From positions 372,001 to 436,000 of the forward strand of contig NZ_RBZM01000008.1 in NCBI RefSeq assembly GCF_003628305.1: a DNA stretch of 64,000 nt. The letters are read 5' to 3'. Positions 44,592 to 52,585 of the stretch are shown piece after piece. This DNA is from Cohnella endophytica. GTDB lineage: Bacteria > Bacillota > Bacilli > Paenibacillales > Paenibacillaceae. A model generated the notes under the pieces. The model made no database searches. It was given only the letters and a program-made list of their open reading frames with translations, and had not been told where the DNA came from. Position 1 is the stretch's first letter. Each line of letters begins with the position of its first letter. The position numbers were made by a program, and so were the translations under genes.

Positions 44592-46025
44592 ATGGAAATA
44601 TTCAAAGTTTACCTCGTTAACATAAGCATACTGACTACTTTCGCATACCTCTTTAACCTCGCATACAATTTAATTTTCTCGAAATTGTCCAGAGCGTCGA
44701 AATACGGACTTTCCGTCCTTATTTTCATTCTTGCGGGTTGGCTAACTATGTACTTCGGCTTCGATGTCGGTAACGGGGCCAAATTCGATCTGCGCGTCGT
44801 ACCGCTCATTTTCGGGTTGGTCGTGTATTCCAATCCCGTCACCTTATTCTTAATCGGCCTATGCATCGGATTGCTGAGGCTGACCTTCGGATTGGATTAC
44901 GCCGCGTGGGCCGGAACGTTGAATCTCACCCTCCTTGGCATCGTTGCGGCTTTATTGTGCGCTTGGTTCCGGCGGCGAAAGACGTTCTCGTATTTGCGAA
45001 AGTCGGTTTTCGCTGTTCTCGTCATCAACATTGTCAATACGATAGATATTTCCCTATTCGGTAAAATCCCGCCTCATCACTACTTGAACGAAATCGCTCC
45101 GATTACTTTCCCTACCGGAGTCATACTCAGTTTCTTCTTCTTGATCATGATCCGAGACTTCCAGAAGAATCAATCCCGAATGGAACAACTGAGCCGGACG
45201 AACCGGCTTCTTCACGTGCGGACTCGCGATCTGAATCAAGCCAAAAATGAACTGGAGCAGAAAGCGACGCAGCTCGAGACGGCGTCCCGTTACAAATCGG
45301 AGTTCCTTGCGAATATGTCGCACGAGATCAAGACCCCGCTAAACAGCATCATGATCCTATCGGAAATGCAGGCGGAATCGGACACTTCGGACGAAGACCG
45401 GCATCGGTATGCCCACCTCATCCTTCAATCGGGTCGGGAACTGCTGACTCTCGTCAACGATATTCTTGATCTGTCCAAGGTGGAGGCGGGCAAGCTCGAT
45501 ATCGTACTCCAACCGATCGATACGAACGAAGTGTTGCGTTACATGGAAGAACAATTCATGCCGATCGCGGAGAGCAAGGGCCTTACTTTCGTAGTCAGTC
45601 CGAGCGCCGAACAGACGGCAGAGACAGCAGCGCAACTGAAGCTAGAGAGCGATCCGATGAGATTAAATCAAATTCTGCGGAACCTGCTCAGCAACGCATT
45701 CAAGTTCACGGAGAAAGGCGGGATCGAATTATCGGCATCGGCCGTAAAGGGCGATGACGGGCGAGAAGAAATCCTGTTCGAGGTGCGCGATACGGGAGTA
45801 GGCATCGAAGCGGACAAGCTGGAGGCGATTTTCGAAGTATTCCGTCAGGAAGACGGCTCGATCAACCGCAAGTATGGCGGGGCAGGCTTAGGACTTGCGA
45901 TTAGCCGGCAATTGGCGGAATTGCTCCGCGGGCATCTGGAGCTTAGCAGCGAGAAAGGCGCGGGCAGTTGCTTCACGCTGAGGTTACCCGCACAAGCCGC
46001 ATGCACGGAACGCGGGAATTCGTAA
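44592..46025 (+). CDS. Membrane sensor histidine kinase (5TM-5TMR_LYT type input)
   Basis: A 477-residue kinase. Six N-terminal membrane helices with the LYT-type pattern (LRVVPLIFGLVVYSNPVTLFLIG, TFPTGVILSFFFLIMI) are followed by a coiled-coil linker (about residues 195-235). The HisKA domain has phospho-acceptor His in MSHEIKTPLNS. The HATPase domain shows the N box LRNLLSNAFKFTEKGG and G boxes DTGVGIE and GGAGLGLAISRQL. The SD GGAGG lies 6 bases before ATG 44592. No partner regulator of the OmpR type is adjacent. The converging NarL-type regulator is probably not its cognate. Confidence 0.92.
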   Translation: MEIFKVYLVNISILTTFAYLFNLAYNLIFSKLSRASKYGLSVLIFILAGWLTMYFGFDVGNGAKFDLRVVPLIFGLVVYSNPVTLFLIGLCIGLLRLTFGLDYAAWAGTLNLTLLGIVAALLCAWFRRRKTFSYLRKSVFAVLVINIVNTIDISLFGKIPPHHYLNEIAPITFPTGVILSFFFLIMIRDFQKNQSRMEQLSRTNRLLHVRTRDLNQAKNELEQKATQLETASRYKSEFLANMSHEIKTPLNSIMILSEMQAESDTSDEDRHRYAHLILQSGRELLTLVNDILDLSKVEAGKLDIVLQPIDTNEVLRYMEEQFMPIAESKGLTFVVSPSAEQTAETAAQLKLESDPMRLNQILRNLLSNAFKFTEKGGIELSASAVKGDDGREEILFEVRDTGVGIEADKLEAIFEVFRQEDGSINRKYGGAGLGLAISRQLAELLRGHLELSSEKGAGSCFTLRLPAQAACTERGNS

Positions 46026-46026
46026 G

Positions 46027-46689
46027 TTAGACAACGTTCATGTCCTTTAGCCAAATCACGGCTTGGGTGCGGTCGTTCGTGCCGATTTTATCGTAGATGG
46101 AACTGATATAATTTTTGACGGTACCTTCGCTCATGAACAAATGCTTGGCTATGTCGCGATTGTTGCGGCCTTCGACCATCAAAGCTATGATGCTCATCTC
46201 CCGATTCGTGAACTTCAGGTCCGAGGCCCGTCCACGCGCGCGAAGAGGCGAAGGAGAACGTTCGGTAGCGGGAGCGGATAACCGGGCGGCGAGTTTGATC
46301 GCGATGGCCGAGGGGAGCATGATCTCTCCTTTAGCAGCATCGCGTACCGCTTGGATGAGCTTCTCGGAAGGGATGTCCTTCAGCAAGAATCCGACGGCGC
46401 CGCCGGCCAGGGCCTCGACGATGTAGTCATCTTCGTCGAAGGTCGTAAGGACGAGCGTTTTCGTTCGCGGAGAGTCGATTCGCAGCTTTTTGACCGCTTC
46501 GATCCCGTTCATGACGGGCATGCGGATATCCATCAGCACCAAATCCGGATCGTGCGCGGCGACTAGCCTGCACGCTTCTTCCCCGTTCTCAGCGGTTGCG
46601 ACCACTTCGATATCGTCCTCTAATTGAAGAATCGTTTGCAAACCGTCCCTCATTAACGTTTGGTCGTCCGCGATCACTATTTTCAGCAT
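46027..46689 (-). CDS. NarL/LuxR-type response regulator
   Basis: This 220-residue regulator has a receiver domain (IVIADDQTLMRDGLQTIL; phospho-Asp in LVLMDIRMPVMNG; conserved Thr and Lys in VLTTFDEDD and FLLKDIPSEKL). A Ser/Pro/Arg linker and a LuxR HTH (LTNREMSIIALMVEGRNNRDIAKHLFMSEGTVKNYISSIYDKIG, read here as FTNREM at its start) follow. The ATG at 46689 has the SD GAGAGGGAG. It diverges from the HD-GYP gene at 46881, with repeated CATGACGG elements between them. No HisKA_3 kinase is adjacent, so it is an orphan in this window. Confidence 0.93.
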   Translation of the reverse strand: MLKIVIADDQTLMRDGLQTILQLEDDIEVVATAENGEEACRLVAAHDPDLVLMDIRMPVMNGIEAVKKLRIDSPRTKTLVLTTFDEDDYIVEALAGGAVGFLLKDIPSEKLIQAVRDAAKGEIMLPSAIAIKLAARLSAPATERSPSPLRARGRASDLKFTNREMSIIALMVEGRNNRDIAKHLFMSEGTVKNYISSIYDKIGTNDRTQAVIWLKDMNVV

Positions 46690-46744
46690 TCGTCTCCCTC
46701 TCCTTTCTTTTCCATTATAGTGCAACATTCGATTTTGAACAGAT

Positions 46745-46811
46745 CCGTCATGCAATCGAAGTCCCGATTTCATGACGGGAAGCGTGACACGGGTCACTGG
46801 TCACATGACGG
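46745..46811. promoter_or_regulatory. Three CATGACGG elements between regulator and HD-GYP gene
   Basis: CCGTCATG (46745-46752, inverted) and CATGACGG (46771-46778 and 46804-46811) lie in the shared 191-bp intergenic region. GTGAC / GTCAC half sites lie in between (46784-46804). They are candidate sites for the adjacent NarL-type regulator. A TATAAT for the regulator gene lies near 46722 on the minus strand. Confidence 0.45.
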
Positions 46812-46880
46812 AGCATTGTCCTACGATAAGAGCAACAGTCAGGGACTGCATATACCCGGCTAAACGAAGGAGTTGGGAAC

Positions 46881-48047
46881 ATGATCATTATCCATACGAG
46901 CCAATGCCGACCGGGCATGAAGCTCGGTAGATCGATCTATACGGAGCAAGGGCATGTGCTTGCGGGACGCGGATTCGTGCTGACGGAGCACGCGATAGGC
47001 AAGCTGCAACAACTGGGATTGCCTTATCTTCATATCGAAGAACAAGGTACGGAGGACATCGCCCCGGATCAGGCGATTCGGGACGAGACGATTATCGTGC
47101 TGCATGGAGCGCTCACGCACGTCATGGACGAGCTATCCCAAGGCGACAAAGATAAGCTGTCGGCCGGACTCGTACGATTCTGTCATGACGCTTCCAAGCT
47201 GCTTGTCGAGGATCTGAAGTCGCGGCGCAATCATCTGTGTTTGCCAGTCCATCTAACGACGACGCTGACGGACGGCGATAAGCAGCATTTCGTGGAGCAT
47301 GCAATGAACGTCGGCGTATGCGCGACGCGGTTCGGGCTGGATGAGGGCTTGGCCGGCGAGGAACTGCAGTCGCTTGCGCTGGGCGCGATGCTTCACGATG
47401 TCGGTCGACTCGTATTGCCGGCAGGGCTGCAAGCTTGCATCGATCGTGACGGCAAGATGTACATGGCGCATGCCGAGCTCGGGTTTAAGCTGCTGCGAGA
47501 CAGCGGATTCCCGCTGATGACGGCGCATTGCGCGTTGTTCCATCACGAGAGAATGGACGGAAGCGGCTATCCTTTCGGATTGGAAGGGCGGAAAATTCAC
47601 CCGCACCATCAATGGATCAGCATCTTCGATATGTTCGATACGCTCGTTAACGGACGCGCTAACGGTATCACGATGCTACCGCACGAGGCGTTAGAAGTAT
47701 TATACGGAGGTGCCGGCACGCTGTACGATGTGGATAAAGTTTGTCGCTTGCGAGACAACATGGCGTTATTCCCGCGGGGGACGACCGTACGCTTGAGCAC
47801 GGGGGAGCTGGGCGTCGTCTCCGCGTTGCATGAGGACTCGAAGCAGCGGCCGATCGTGCGCGTCATACGGGCTTCGGACGGTAAACTGTTACCTCAACCG
47901 TACGAAGTCGATCTCAAGCGGCAGCTTGATCTGATGATCAGCGGATTAGGCACCGACAAGGCGGGGACGGAAGGAGCGTTGCCTGGAGCCGGAACTTTAT
48001 CCGAGGCGGCGGAGCGCCGTTCGAATAAGGTGTTCCATATGGCCTAA
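46881..48047 (+). CDS. HD-GYP domain cyclic-di-GMP phosphodiesterase-like protein
   Basis: This 388-residue cytoplasmic protein has an N-terminal region (RPGMKLGRSIYTEQGHVLAGRG) common to Bacillales HD-GYP proteins. The HD-GYP domain occupies about residues 130-290, with the metal ligands in VEHAMNV, LHDVGRL and AHAELGFKLL and the signature FHHERMDGSGYPFGL. The C-terminal about 90 residues (RDNMALFPRGTTVRLSTGELGVV) form a small beta module typical of the group. It probably degrades cyclic di-GMP. It is divergent from the NarL-type regulator, and a tRNA gene follows. Confidence 0.9.
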   Translation: MIIIHTSQCRPGMKLGRSIYTEQGHVLAGRGFVLTEHAIGKLQQLGLPYLHIEEQGTEDIAPDQAIRDETIIVLHGALTHVMDELSQGDKDKLSAGLVRFCHDASKLLVEDLKSRRNHLCLPVHLTTTLTDGDKQHFVEHAMNVGVCATRFGLDEGLAGEELQSLALGAMLHDVGRLVLPAGLQACIDRDGKMYMAHAELGFKLLRDSGFPLMTAHCALFHHERMDGSGYPFGLEGRKIHPHHQWISIFDMFDTLVNGRANGITMLPHEALEVLYGGAGTLYDVDKVCRLRDNMALFPRGTTVRLSTGELGVVSALHEDSKQRPIVRVIRASDGKLLPQPYEVDLKRQLDLMISGLGTDKAGTEGALPGAGTLSEAAERRSNKVFHMA

Positions 48048-48091
48048 TACGCCGAACGGGCCGTAACCAAAAAAAACCAGCCGAGAAAACC

Positions 48092-48120
48092 TTGACTTTT
48101 TTCTCGGAAATGACTATCCT
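48092..48120 (+). promoter_or_regulatory. Promoter of tRNA-Thr(CGT)
   Basis: TTGACT (48092-48097) and TATCCT (48115-48120) are 17 bp apart. The tRNA starts 13 bp downstream. The -35 lies inside the inverted repeat CCGAGAAAA / TTTTCTCGG (48081-48108). Confidence 0.75.
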
Positions 48121-48132
48121 AATAAAGGATTT

Positions 48133-48208
<76 letters not shown>

Positions 48209-48225
48209 TGAACATTTCTTTAATG

Positions 48226-48260
48226 CGCGTCTTCCGAGGTTCTCGGGGGCGCGTTTTTTG
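48226..48260 (+). terminator. Terminator after tRNA-Thr(CGT)
   Basis: GCGCG and CCGAG pair with CTCGG and CGCGT, followed by TTTTTTGC. Confidence 0.8.
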
Positions 48261-48366
48261 CTTTCCGAAACGGATCCGCTCGATGGGGTCAGATTAGCCG
48301 CTACGATCGCGCTTGTTGACGAATAGAATGGGACGAGACGGTATAAGGAAAGGGGAGTTGGAGTTC

Positions 48367-48987
48367 ATGGATCGTCAATCGTTCATCGCGTTGCTTGCGC
48401 CGCAAGCCATTCAAGCTAGGCTAGACGGATCGTCGTTGCTGCCCTCGGTGAGGCTTGCGCAGAATATTCTGGAGACGGGAAGCAATCTGAATAAGTACAA
48501 CAATCTGGGGGGCTTTAAGGTCGGGGACGGCAAACCGAACGCGTGGTGGCACGGCGAGACTTACACGACGCCGACGTGGGAGGTTTATGGAGGAAAACGC
48601 GTGCAGACGGTCGCGACTTGGCGCGCGTACGACAGCGTGTACGACTTCTACAGAGATCAGGACCGGCTGTTCCAGAACTCGCGATATGCTCCCTTGCGGG
48701 CCGCTCTGACTCCGGAAGACCAAGCCAAAGCGCTTCAAGCATGCGGATACGCGACCGATCCGGAATATGCGGCCAAGCTGATGCAGATCGTAACTGCCGA
48801 AGGACTCATTCAGTACGATGGGGAGGTTATGCCTAAAATGGACAAAAAAGATGCCGATAAAATTATCGATACGTATCTTAAGCCGCAGTATGCGGATGCG
48901 ATCAAGAGAGGAGACCGCGCGGAAGCCGCGGAAGCGAACCGGCTTGCAAACGAGCTCCGCAAAGCATCAGGGCAGCCTACGCAGTAA
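48367..48987 (+). CDS. Peptidoglycan glucosaminidase (LytG/FlgJ-like)
   Basis: A 206-residue hydrolase of the mannosyl-glycoprotein endo-beta-N-acetylglucosaminidase family. The N-terminal half has SVRLAQNILETGSNLNKYNNLGGFK, with the probable catalytic Glu in LETG. WRAYDSVYDFYRDQDRLF and the closing CGYATDPEYAAKLMQIV are classic for the fold. No signal peptide is visible, which is odd for a wall enzyme and suggests phage-like or spore-associated release (inference). The C-terminal about 45 residues are charged and helical. The ATG at 48367 lies after GGAG. It sits between two tRNA-Thr genes. Confidence 0.88.
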   Translation: MDRQSFIALLAPQAIQARLDGSSLLPSVRLAQNILETGSNLNKYNNLGGFKVGDGKPNAWWHGETYTTPTWEVYGGKRVQTVATWRAYDSVYDFYRDQDRLFQNSRYAPLRAALTPEDQAKALQACGYATDPEYAAKLMQIVTAEGLIQYDGEVMPKMDKKDADKIIDTYLKPQYADAIKRGDRAEAAEANRLANELRKASGQPTQ

Positions 48988-49020
48988 CAAGGCTGTGATT
49001 CGACAAAATGTAAAAAAATC

Positions 49021-49049
49021 TTGCAATCTGTCGACTGGCATGGTATAGT
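49021..49049 (+). promoter_or_regulatory. Promoter of tRNA-Thr(TGT)
   Basis: TTGCAA and TATAGT are separated by 17 bp. The tRNA begins about 32 bp after the -10. Confidence 0.75.
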
Positions 49050-49081
49050 CTTTTCTTGTAGGCAATAAAAATACATCACGC

Positions 49082-49157
<76 letters not shown>

Positions 49158-49217
49158 GCTTTTACTATGAATTCCCTTCGTGCCATATCGGCCGGACGGG
49201 GATTTTTTTGTGCGACA

Positions 49218-49261
49218 AAACAACCCGATTATCCCTTCCGCGGGCGTGTTGGGTTGTTTGT
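49218..49261. terminator. Possible terminator between tRNA-Thr and the Sda-like gene
   Basis: AAACAACCC pairs perfectly with GGGTTGTTT across a 24-base loop. The T tract is weak on both strands. Confidence 0.45.
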
Positions 49262-49268
49262 CGTGCGC

Positions 49269-49442
49269 TTAATGGAGCTCCGGTTGAAGGAGAACCTCTT
49301 CGATCGTCAGTTGCCGGTCCAAGATTTCCTCGAGCAGGATCTGAATGTACTCGTCGTCAGGAGACTGAACGTAAGCCGAATGGAATTGGTCGATCAGCAA
49401 GTCGTTGTCGAGCGTATGAATCGCATTTCTAATATCTCGCAT
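49269..49442 (-). CDS. Sda-like sporulation checkpoint protein
   Basis: This 57-residue protein contains LDNDLLIDQFHSAYVQSPDDEYIQILLEEILDRQL. This follows the helical-hairpin pattern of Sda (LSDELLIEAYYKA...DFIELLEEEIERR), the inhibitor that blocks sporulation histidine kinases when DNA replication is disturbed. It is slightly longer than typical Sda at both ends. The ATG at 49442 is chosen because AAGGCGG lies 7 bases upstream. A KinA/D-like kinase at 52.6 kb would be a plausible target. Assignment is by pattern, not by search. Confidence 0.65.
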   Translation of the reverse strand: MRDIRNAIHTLDNDLLIDQFHSAYVQSPDDEYIQILLEEILDRQLTIEEVLLQPELH

Positions 49443-49657
49443 ATTCGCCACCGCCTTAACTTATTTTACCGTATCCTGTATTTTCCATTACCCTCTAGCA
49501 TTCGAAATGAAAACATTGCGGCAATAGGAATGGAAACCTAAATCTGCGAATATTTTGGCGAAAATATTTACTAAATGGTGGAATTCTTGTATATTTGTCG
49601 AGGAGCGGCAAGCGTTGGAAAAAAATACTATAGTCGCTTACTAGGGGGATAAGAGAA

Positions 49658-50335
49658 ATGAAAAAGAAACCATCGAATCAATTGTTGAGAACATCGATCG
49701 CGTTAGCGGTGCTGGCGCTTGCGCTGAGCGCGTGCGGCGGATCGAAAGACGGCAAGAACGAGGCGTCTCCGTCAGCGTCCTCGGCTAGCCCGTCGGCTTC
49801 CGCAAGTCCTTCGGAATCGCCGTCTGAATCGCCATCTCCGTCCGCGGAAGCAAGCGCTCCGGCATCCGACGTCCTCGCGGGTTTTAAGCTGTTCGAAGAT
49901 AAATCAAACGGAACAAGCATTCAATACCCGGAAGATTGGAAGCTTGTCGAGAATGCCGGAGGAGCTATTGCCGCATTCTTGGCTCCAGCCGAAGGGGATA
50001 ACGATAAATTCCAAGAGAACGTGAATATTATCGTTCAAGATTTGCAGGGACAGGACATCACGTTGGAGCAGTACGCGCAGATTTCCAAGGATCAAATCAA
50101 CCAATTAATAACGGATGCGAAGATCGTTTCCGGCGAAACCTTCAAAGCGGATGACGGAACGGAATTCTATAGCTTGATCTACAACGGGAAACAAGGCGAG
50201 TACACGCTAACCTGGCAACAAGTATTCGCGATTGCGAACGGTAAAGCTTACATTATGACTTATACTGCCGAACCGGATAGCTTCGATAAATACGTCGATA
50301 CCGTTGGTCAAATGGCGGATACATGGATATTCTAA
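49658..50335 (+). CDS. Lipoprotein with PsbP/DUF1795-like domain
   Basis: This 225-residue lipoprotein has a signal peptide with lipobox LSAC (Cys at about residue 26), then a Ser/Pro/Glu low-complexity linker (about residues 35-68). A globular domain starts at FKLFEDKSNGTSIQYPEDWKLVE and ends AYIMTYTAEPDSFDKYVDTVGQMADTWIF. This is the PsbP-like/DUF1795 pattern of cell-surface stress or housekeeping lipoproteins. A clear SD (GGGGGA) precedes the ATG, and a terminator follows. Specific role unknown. Confidence 0.85.
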   Translation: MKKKPSNQLLRTSIALAVLALALSACGGSKDGKNEASPSASSASPSASASPSESPSESPSPSAEASAPASDVLAGFKLFEDKSNGTSIQYPEDWKLVENAGGAIAAFLAPAEGDNDKFQENVNIIVQDLQGQDITLEQYAQISKDQINQLITDAKIVSGETFKADDGTEFYSLIYNGKQGEYTLTWQQVFAIANGKAYIMTYTAEPDSFDKYVDTVGQMADTWIF

Positions 50336-50365
50336 GGCTAATTCGCATAAGAGGGATGTAAATTG

Positions 50366-50395
50366 AACGCGGTCCTTTACAGGACCGCGTTTTTC
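50366..50395 (+). terminator. Terminator after the lipoprotein
   Basis: AACGCGGTCCT pairs with AGGACCGCGTT around a 4-base loop, followed by TTTCAT. Confidence 0.85.
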
Positions 50396-50523
50396 ATATG
50401 GAAGGATTCTATGCGGCGTCGGGGATTTATCAATGCAAGGTTTCCCATCTTTAGGCTGCTGCATATTCTAGTGGCAACCGCACTGCCGGCTTCGGCCGGC
50501 AGGTCAGAGGGGGAGAACCCGCA

Positions 50524-51324
50524 ATGTCATTCATTCCGAATTTTCCGCCGGACTTGCTCGAAGAGCACAAAAGATGGCACCATGCCCGCCATAACGTAGA
50601 TATTAACAATCCTCCAATCGGTTACGGGCAGGAGTTTCTTCGCTTTCACCGCGATTACATCTCCAGAGCGTTGGCTTGGTACAACCAGAGCGGAAACGAT
50701 CCCCGCCTAGTGGAGCCTTGGGCGTCCGTCCCTGAGGCAATCCGCAGAGCCCCTTGTTACAATCAAGCGGCGGAAGCGCGTGTCATATCCCAACCCGAAT
50801 CCTTCGCCACTTCGGATGAGCTAGGAAGATTCATCGAATCCTCGAACCTTCATGCCTGCATCCACCAAACGTCGGCTCAGTTGTACGCGGACCCGGACAT
50901 TAACGACTTCGACGTCGCTCCCCACGATACGGTGTTCTATAACATTCATGGTCTGATAGATCGTTGGTATCGAAACTGGGAGGGGCTAGGCCGGTTTAGC
51001 GAAGGGCGTTCCTACTGGTGTGGGACGTTCGAGGTGGAAGACGATGAGGTACTAACTTACAGCCCGATAGATCGGAAATGGCAGTTGGGACGTCAGAACG
51101 GCATACAAAACTGGAGAGTCGTCGGGGACAGCGGGACTTACGGTGCGATGGACGACGGTCGCTTGTTCCGAATATGGGATTCGGACGCGGACGGCAAGCT
51201 CGAGGTTCTATTCCTCCAACCCGATACGGGGATTTGGTATGAAGGAAAAATAAAAGACGGACAGCTGCGCTGGCAGCCTATCCGCCTTCAACCGCTTATG
51301 GAAGACAAATTCAATCTTCCCTAA
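50524..51324 (+). CDS. Tyrosinase-like (type 3 copper domain) protein of unknown function
   Basis: This 266-residue protein has no signal peptide. Its first half follows the tyrosinase layout. HKRWHHARHN and FLRFHRDYI resemble the CuA site (compare FLPWHRxYL). LHACIHQTSAQLY, PHDTVFYNIHGLIDRWYRNWE and their spacing resemble the CuB site (His-x3-His, then PxDPxFxxHHxxID-x-x-W). In the last motif the usual double His is reduced to one. The second half (from about residue 165) has beta-rich WQLGRQNG, WRVVGDSGTYGAMDDG and IWYEGKI repeats. I do not recognise a named family. A distant or degenerate type 3 copper protein is the best reading. Confidence 0.6.
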   Translation: MSFIPNFPPDLLEEHKRWHHARHNVDINNPPIGYGQEFLRFHRDYISRALAWYNQSGNDPRLVEPWASVPEAIRRAPCYNQAAEARVISQPESFATSDELGRFIESSNLHACIHQTSAQLYADPDINDFDVAPHDTVFYNIHGLIDRWYRNWEGLGRFSEGRSYWCGTFEVEDDEVLTYSPIDRKWQLGRQNGIQNWRVVGDSGTYGAMDDGRLFRIWDSDADGKLEVLFLQPDTGIWYEGKIKDGQLRWQPIRLQPLMEDKFNLP

Positions 51325-51946
51325 CCAAGCCCATCAAAAAACCGAACACGGAAACGTAATAACCATAGTCCCTCTCGACGAACGAGTTGCGCTCTACGAC
51401 CTTTTCCGCGGGTTGGAGAGTACCTTGACGCAACTCGATTCCGGTCGCGTTCAGTTTGTCCAACCGTTCCTCCATGAGCGCGATCAGTTCCTCCGCGTCC
51501 GCTTCGTACAAGCCGGCCACTTCCTCTTCTTGCAAACGGAAGTCCGTCCAGCCCAACTCCGTGACGAGGCCGTACACATGGCTGACTTCGGCATCGATAA
51601 AGTCGACCCCTCCGACGACTCCCGCTAAGTATTCCTTAACGAGACCGTACTCCGCTAATTGCTCGAAGCCGACCCGGACGCCGAGCTCCTCTTCCAGCTC
51701 GCGCAGAACGGCGTTCGGAGTTTCTCCGGCTTCCAGATGGCCGGCCGCCGTAATATCGAAGCAGCTCGGATTCGTATCCTTTCCTTCGGAACGCTGCTGG
51801 AAGAGAACCTTCGCGCGGCCGTCTACCTTACGGACAAGCCAGCAATGAACGGTATGGTGCCACAAGCCCTTCGCATGAACCTCGCTCCGCTCCGCGATTC
51901 CCGTCCAATTTCCCTTTTCGTCATAGACGTCGAACATTTCGGCCAT
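51311..51946 (-). CDS. NUDIX hydrolase
   Basis: This 211-residue protein carries a full Nudix box, GHLEAGETPNAVLRELEEELG. It is preceded by FDVYDEKGNWTGIAERSEVHAKGLWHHTVHCWLV, the N-terminal pattern of YfcD/Idi-like Nudix proteins. Such enzymes hydrolyse nucleoside-diphosphate or prenyl-diphosphate derivatives; the substrate here is unknown. Its 3' end overlaps the converging tyrosinase-like gene by 14 bp. It lies 9 bp downstream of the mscL stop codon (minus strand, mscL first) and is probably cotranscribed. Confidence 0.9.
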   Translation of the reverse strand: MAEMFDVYDEKGNWTGIAERSEVHAKGLWHHTVHCWLVRKVDGRAKVLFQQRSEGKDTNPSCFDITAAGHLEAGETPNAVLRELEEELGVRVGFEQLAEYGLVKEYLAGVVGGVDFIDAEVSHVYGLVTELGWTDFRLQEEEVAGLYEADAEELIALMEERLDKLNATGIELRQGTLQPAEKVVERNSFVERDYGYYVSVFGFLMGLVRED

Positions 51947-51955
51947 TCGTTTCGA

Positions 51956-52477
51956 TCAACCTTTCGCGTTGGAGGCTTGTCCGATGGGTTCTACTTCGGA
52001 AGTGCAGTGGGAGCAACGGGAAGCGGCCAACGGTATCGAAGACAAGCAATAAGGGCATTCCCGGGTCGTCGGTGCCGCCGGTGCCGGAGTTTCTTCCGCT
52101 TTTTTGCGGCTGAGCCGATTAAGCACCTTAACCAACATGAATACGCAGAATGCCACCAGCAAGAAGTCGATCAGAATGCTGATAAACTGTCCGTATGCAA
52201 TGACCGCGGCTCCAGCCGATCTTGCCGCTTCCAAAGATTCCGGCTTCACCATGATGCCATCCGTGCCTTTAACCAGTTTCCCCGGATCCAAGTTCCAATA
52301 CAAGTCTTTGAAATCTACGTTGCCCAGCAGCTTGCCGATCGGCGGCATGACGATATCGTTCACGATCGAGGTGACGATCTTGCCGAAAGCTCCTCCGATG
52401 ATGACCCCGACGGCCAGATCCACGACGTTGCCGCGCATGGCAAAAGTTTTGAATTCTTGAAGAGTAGATCTAAACAT
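51956..52477 (-). CDS. mscL: Large-conductance mechanosensitive channel with zinc-ribbon tail
   Basis: MscL opens under membrane tension to release osmolytes after hypo-osmotic shock. [38 protein letters not shown] forms the N-terminal helix and TM1, and [28 protein letters not shown] forms TM2. The C-terminus carries an extra [18 protein letters not shown] zinc ribbon, present in a subset of MscL proteins, where the usual cytoplasmic helix bundle ends. The ATG at 52477 is chosen since GGAGG lies 8 bases upstream. Total length about 173 residues. Confidence 0.95.
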   Translation of the reverse strand: MFRSTLQEFKTFAMRGNVVDLAVGVIIGGAFGKIVTSIVNDIVMPPIGKLLGNVDFKDLYWNLDPGKLVKGTDGIMVKPESLEAARSAGAAVIAYGQFISILIDFLLVAFCVFMLVKVLNRLSRKKAEETPAPAAPTTRECPYCLSSIPLAASRCSHCTSEVEPIGQASNAKG

Positions 52478-52585
52478 GCATATAACCTCCATTTATTGGA
52501 TGTAAGTTAGAAAAGGAATTTGCTGGTATTCGTCGAATCTAATACCAATAAGAAATAAGATGTCAGTTTCTGCGAGGGATAAATT

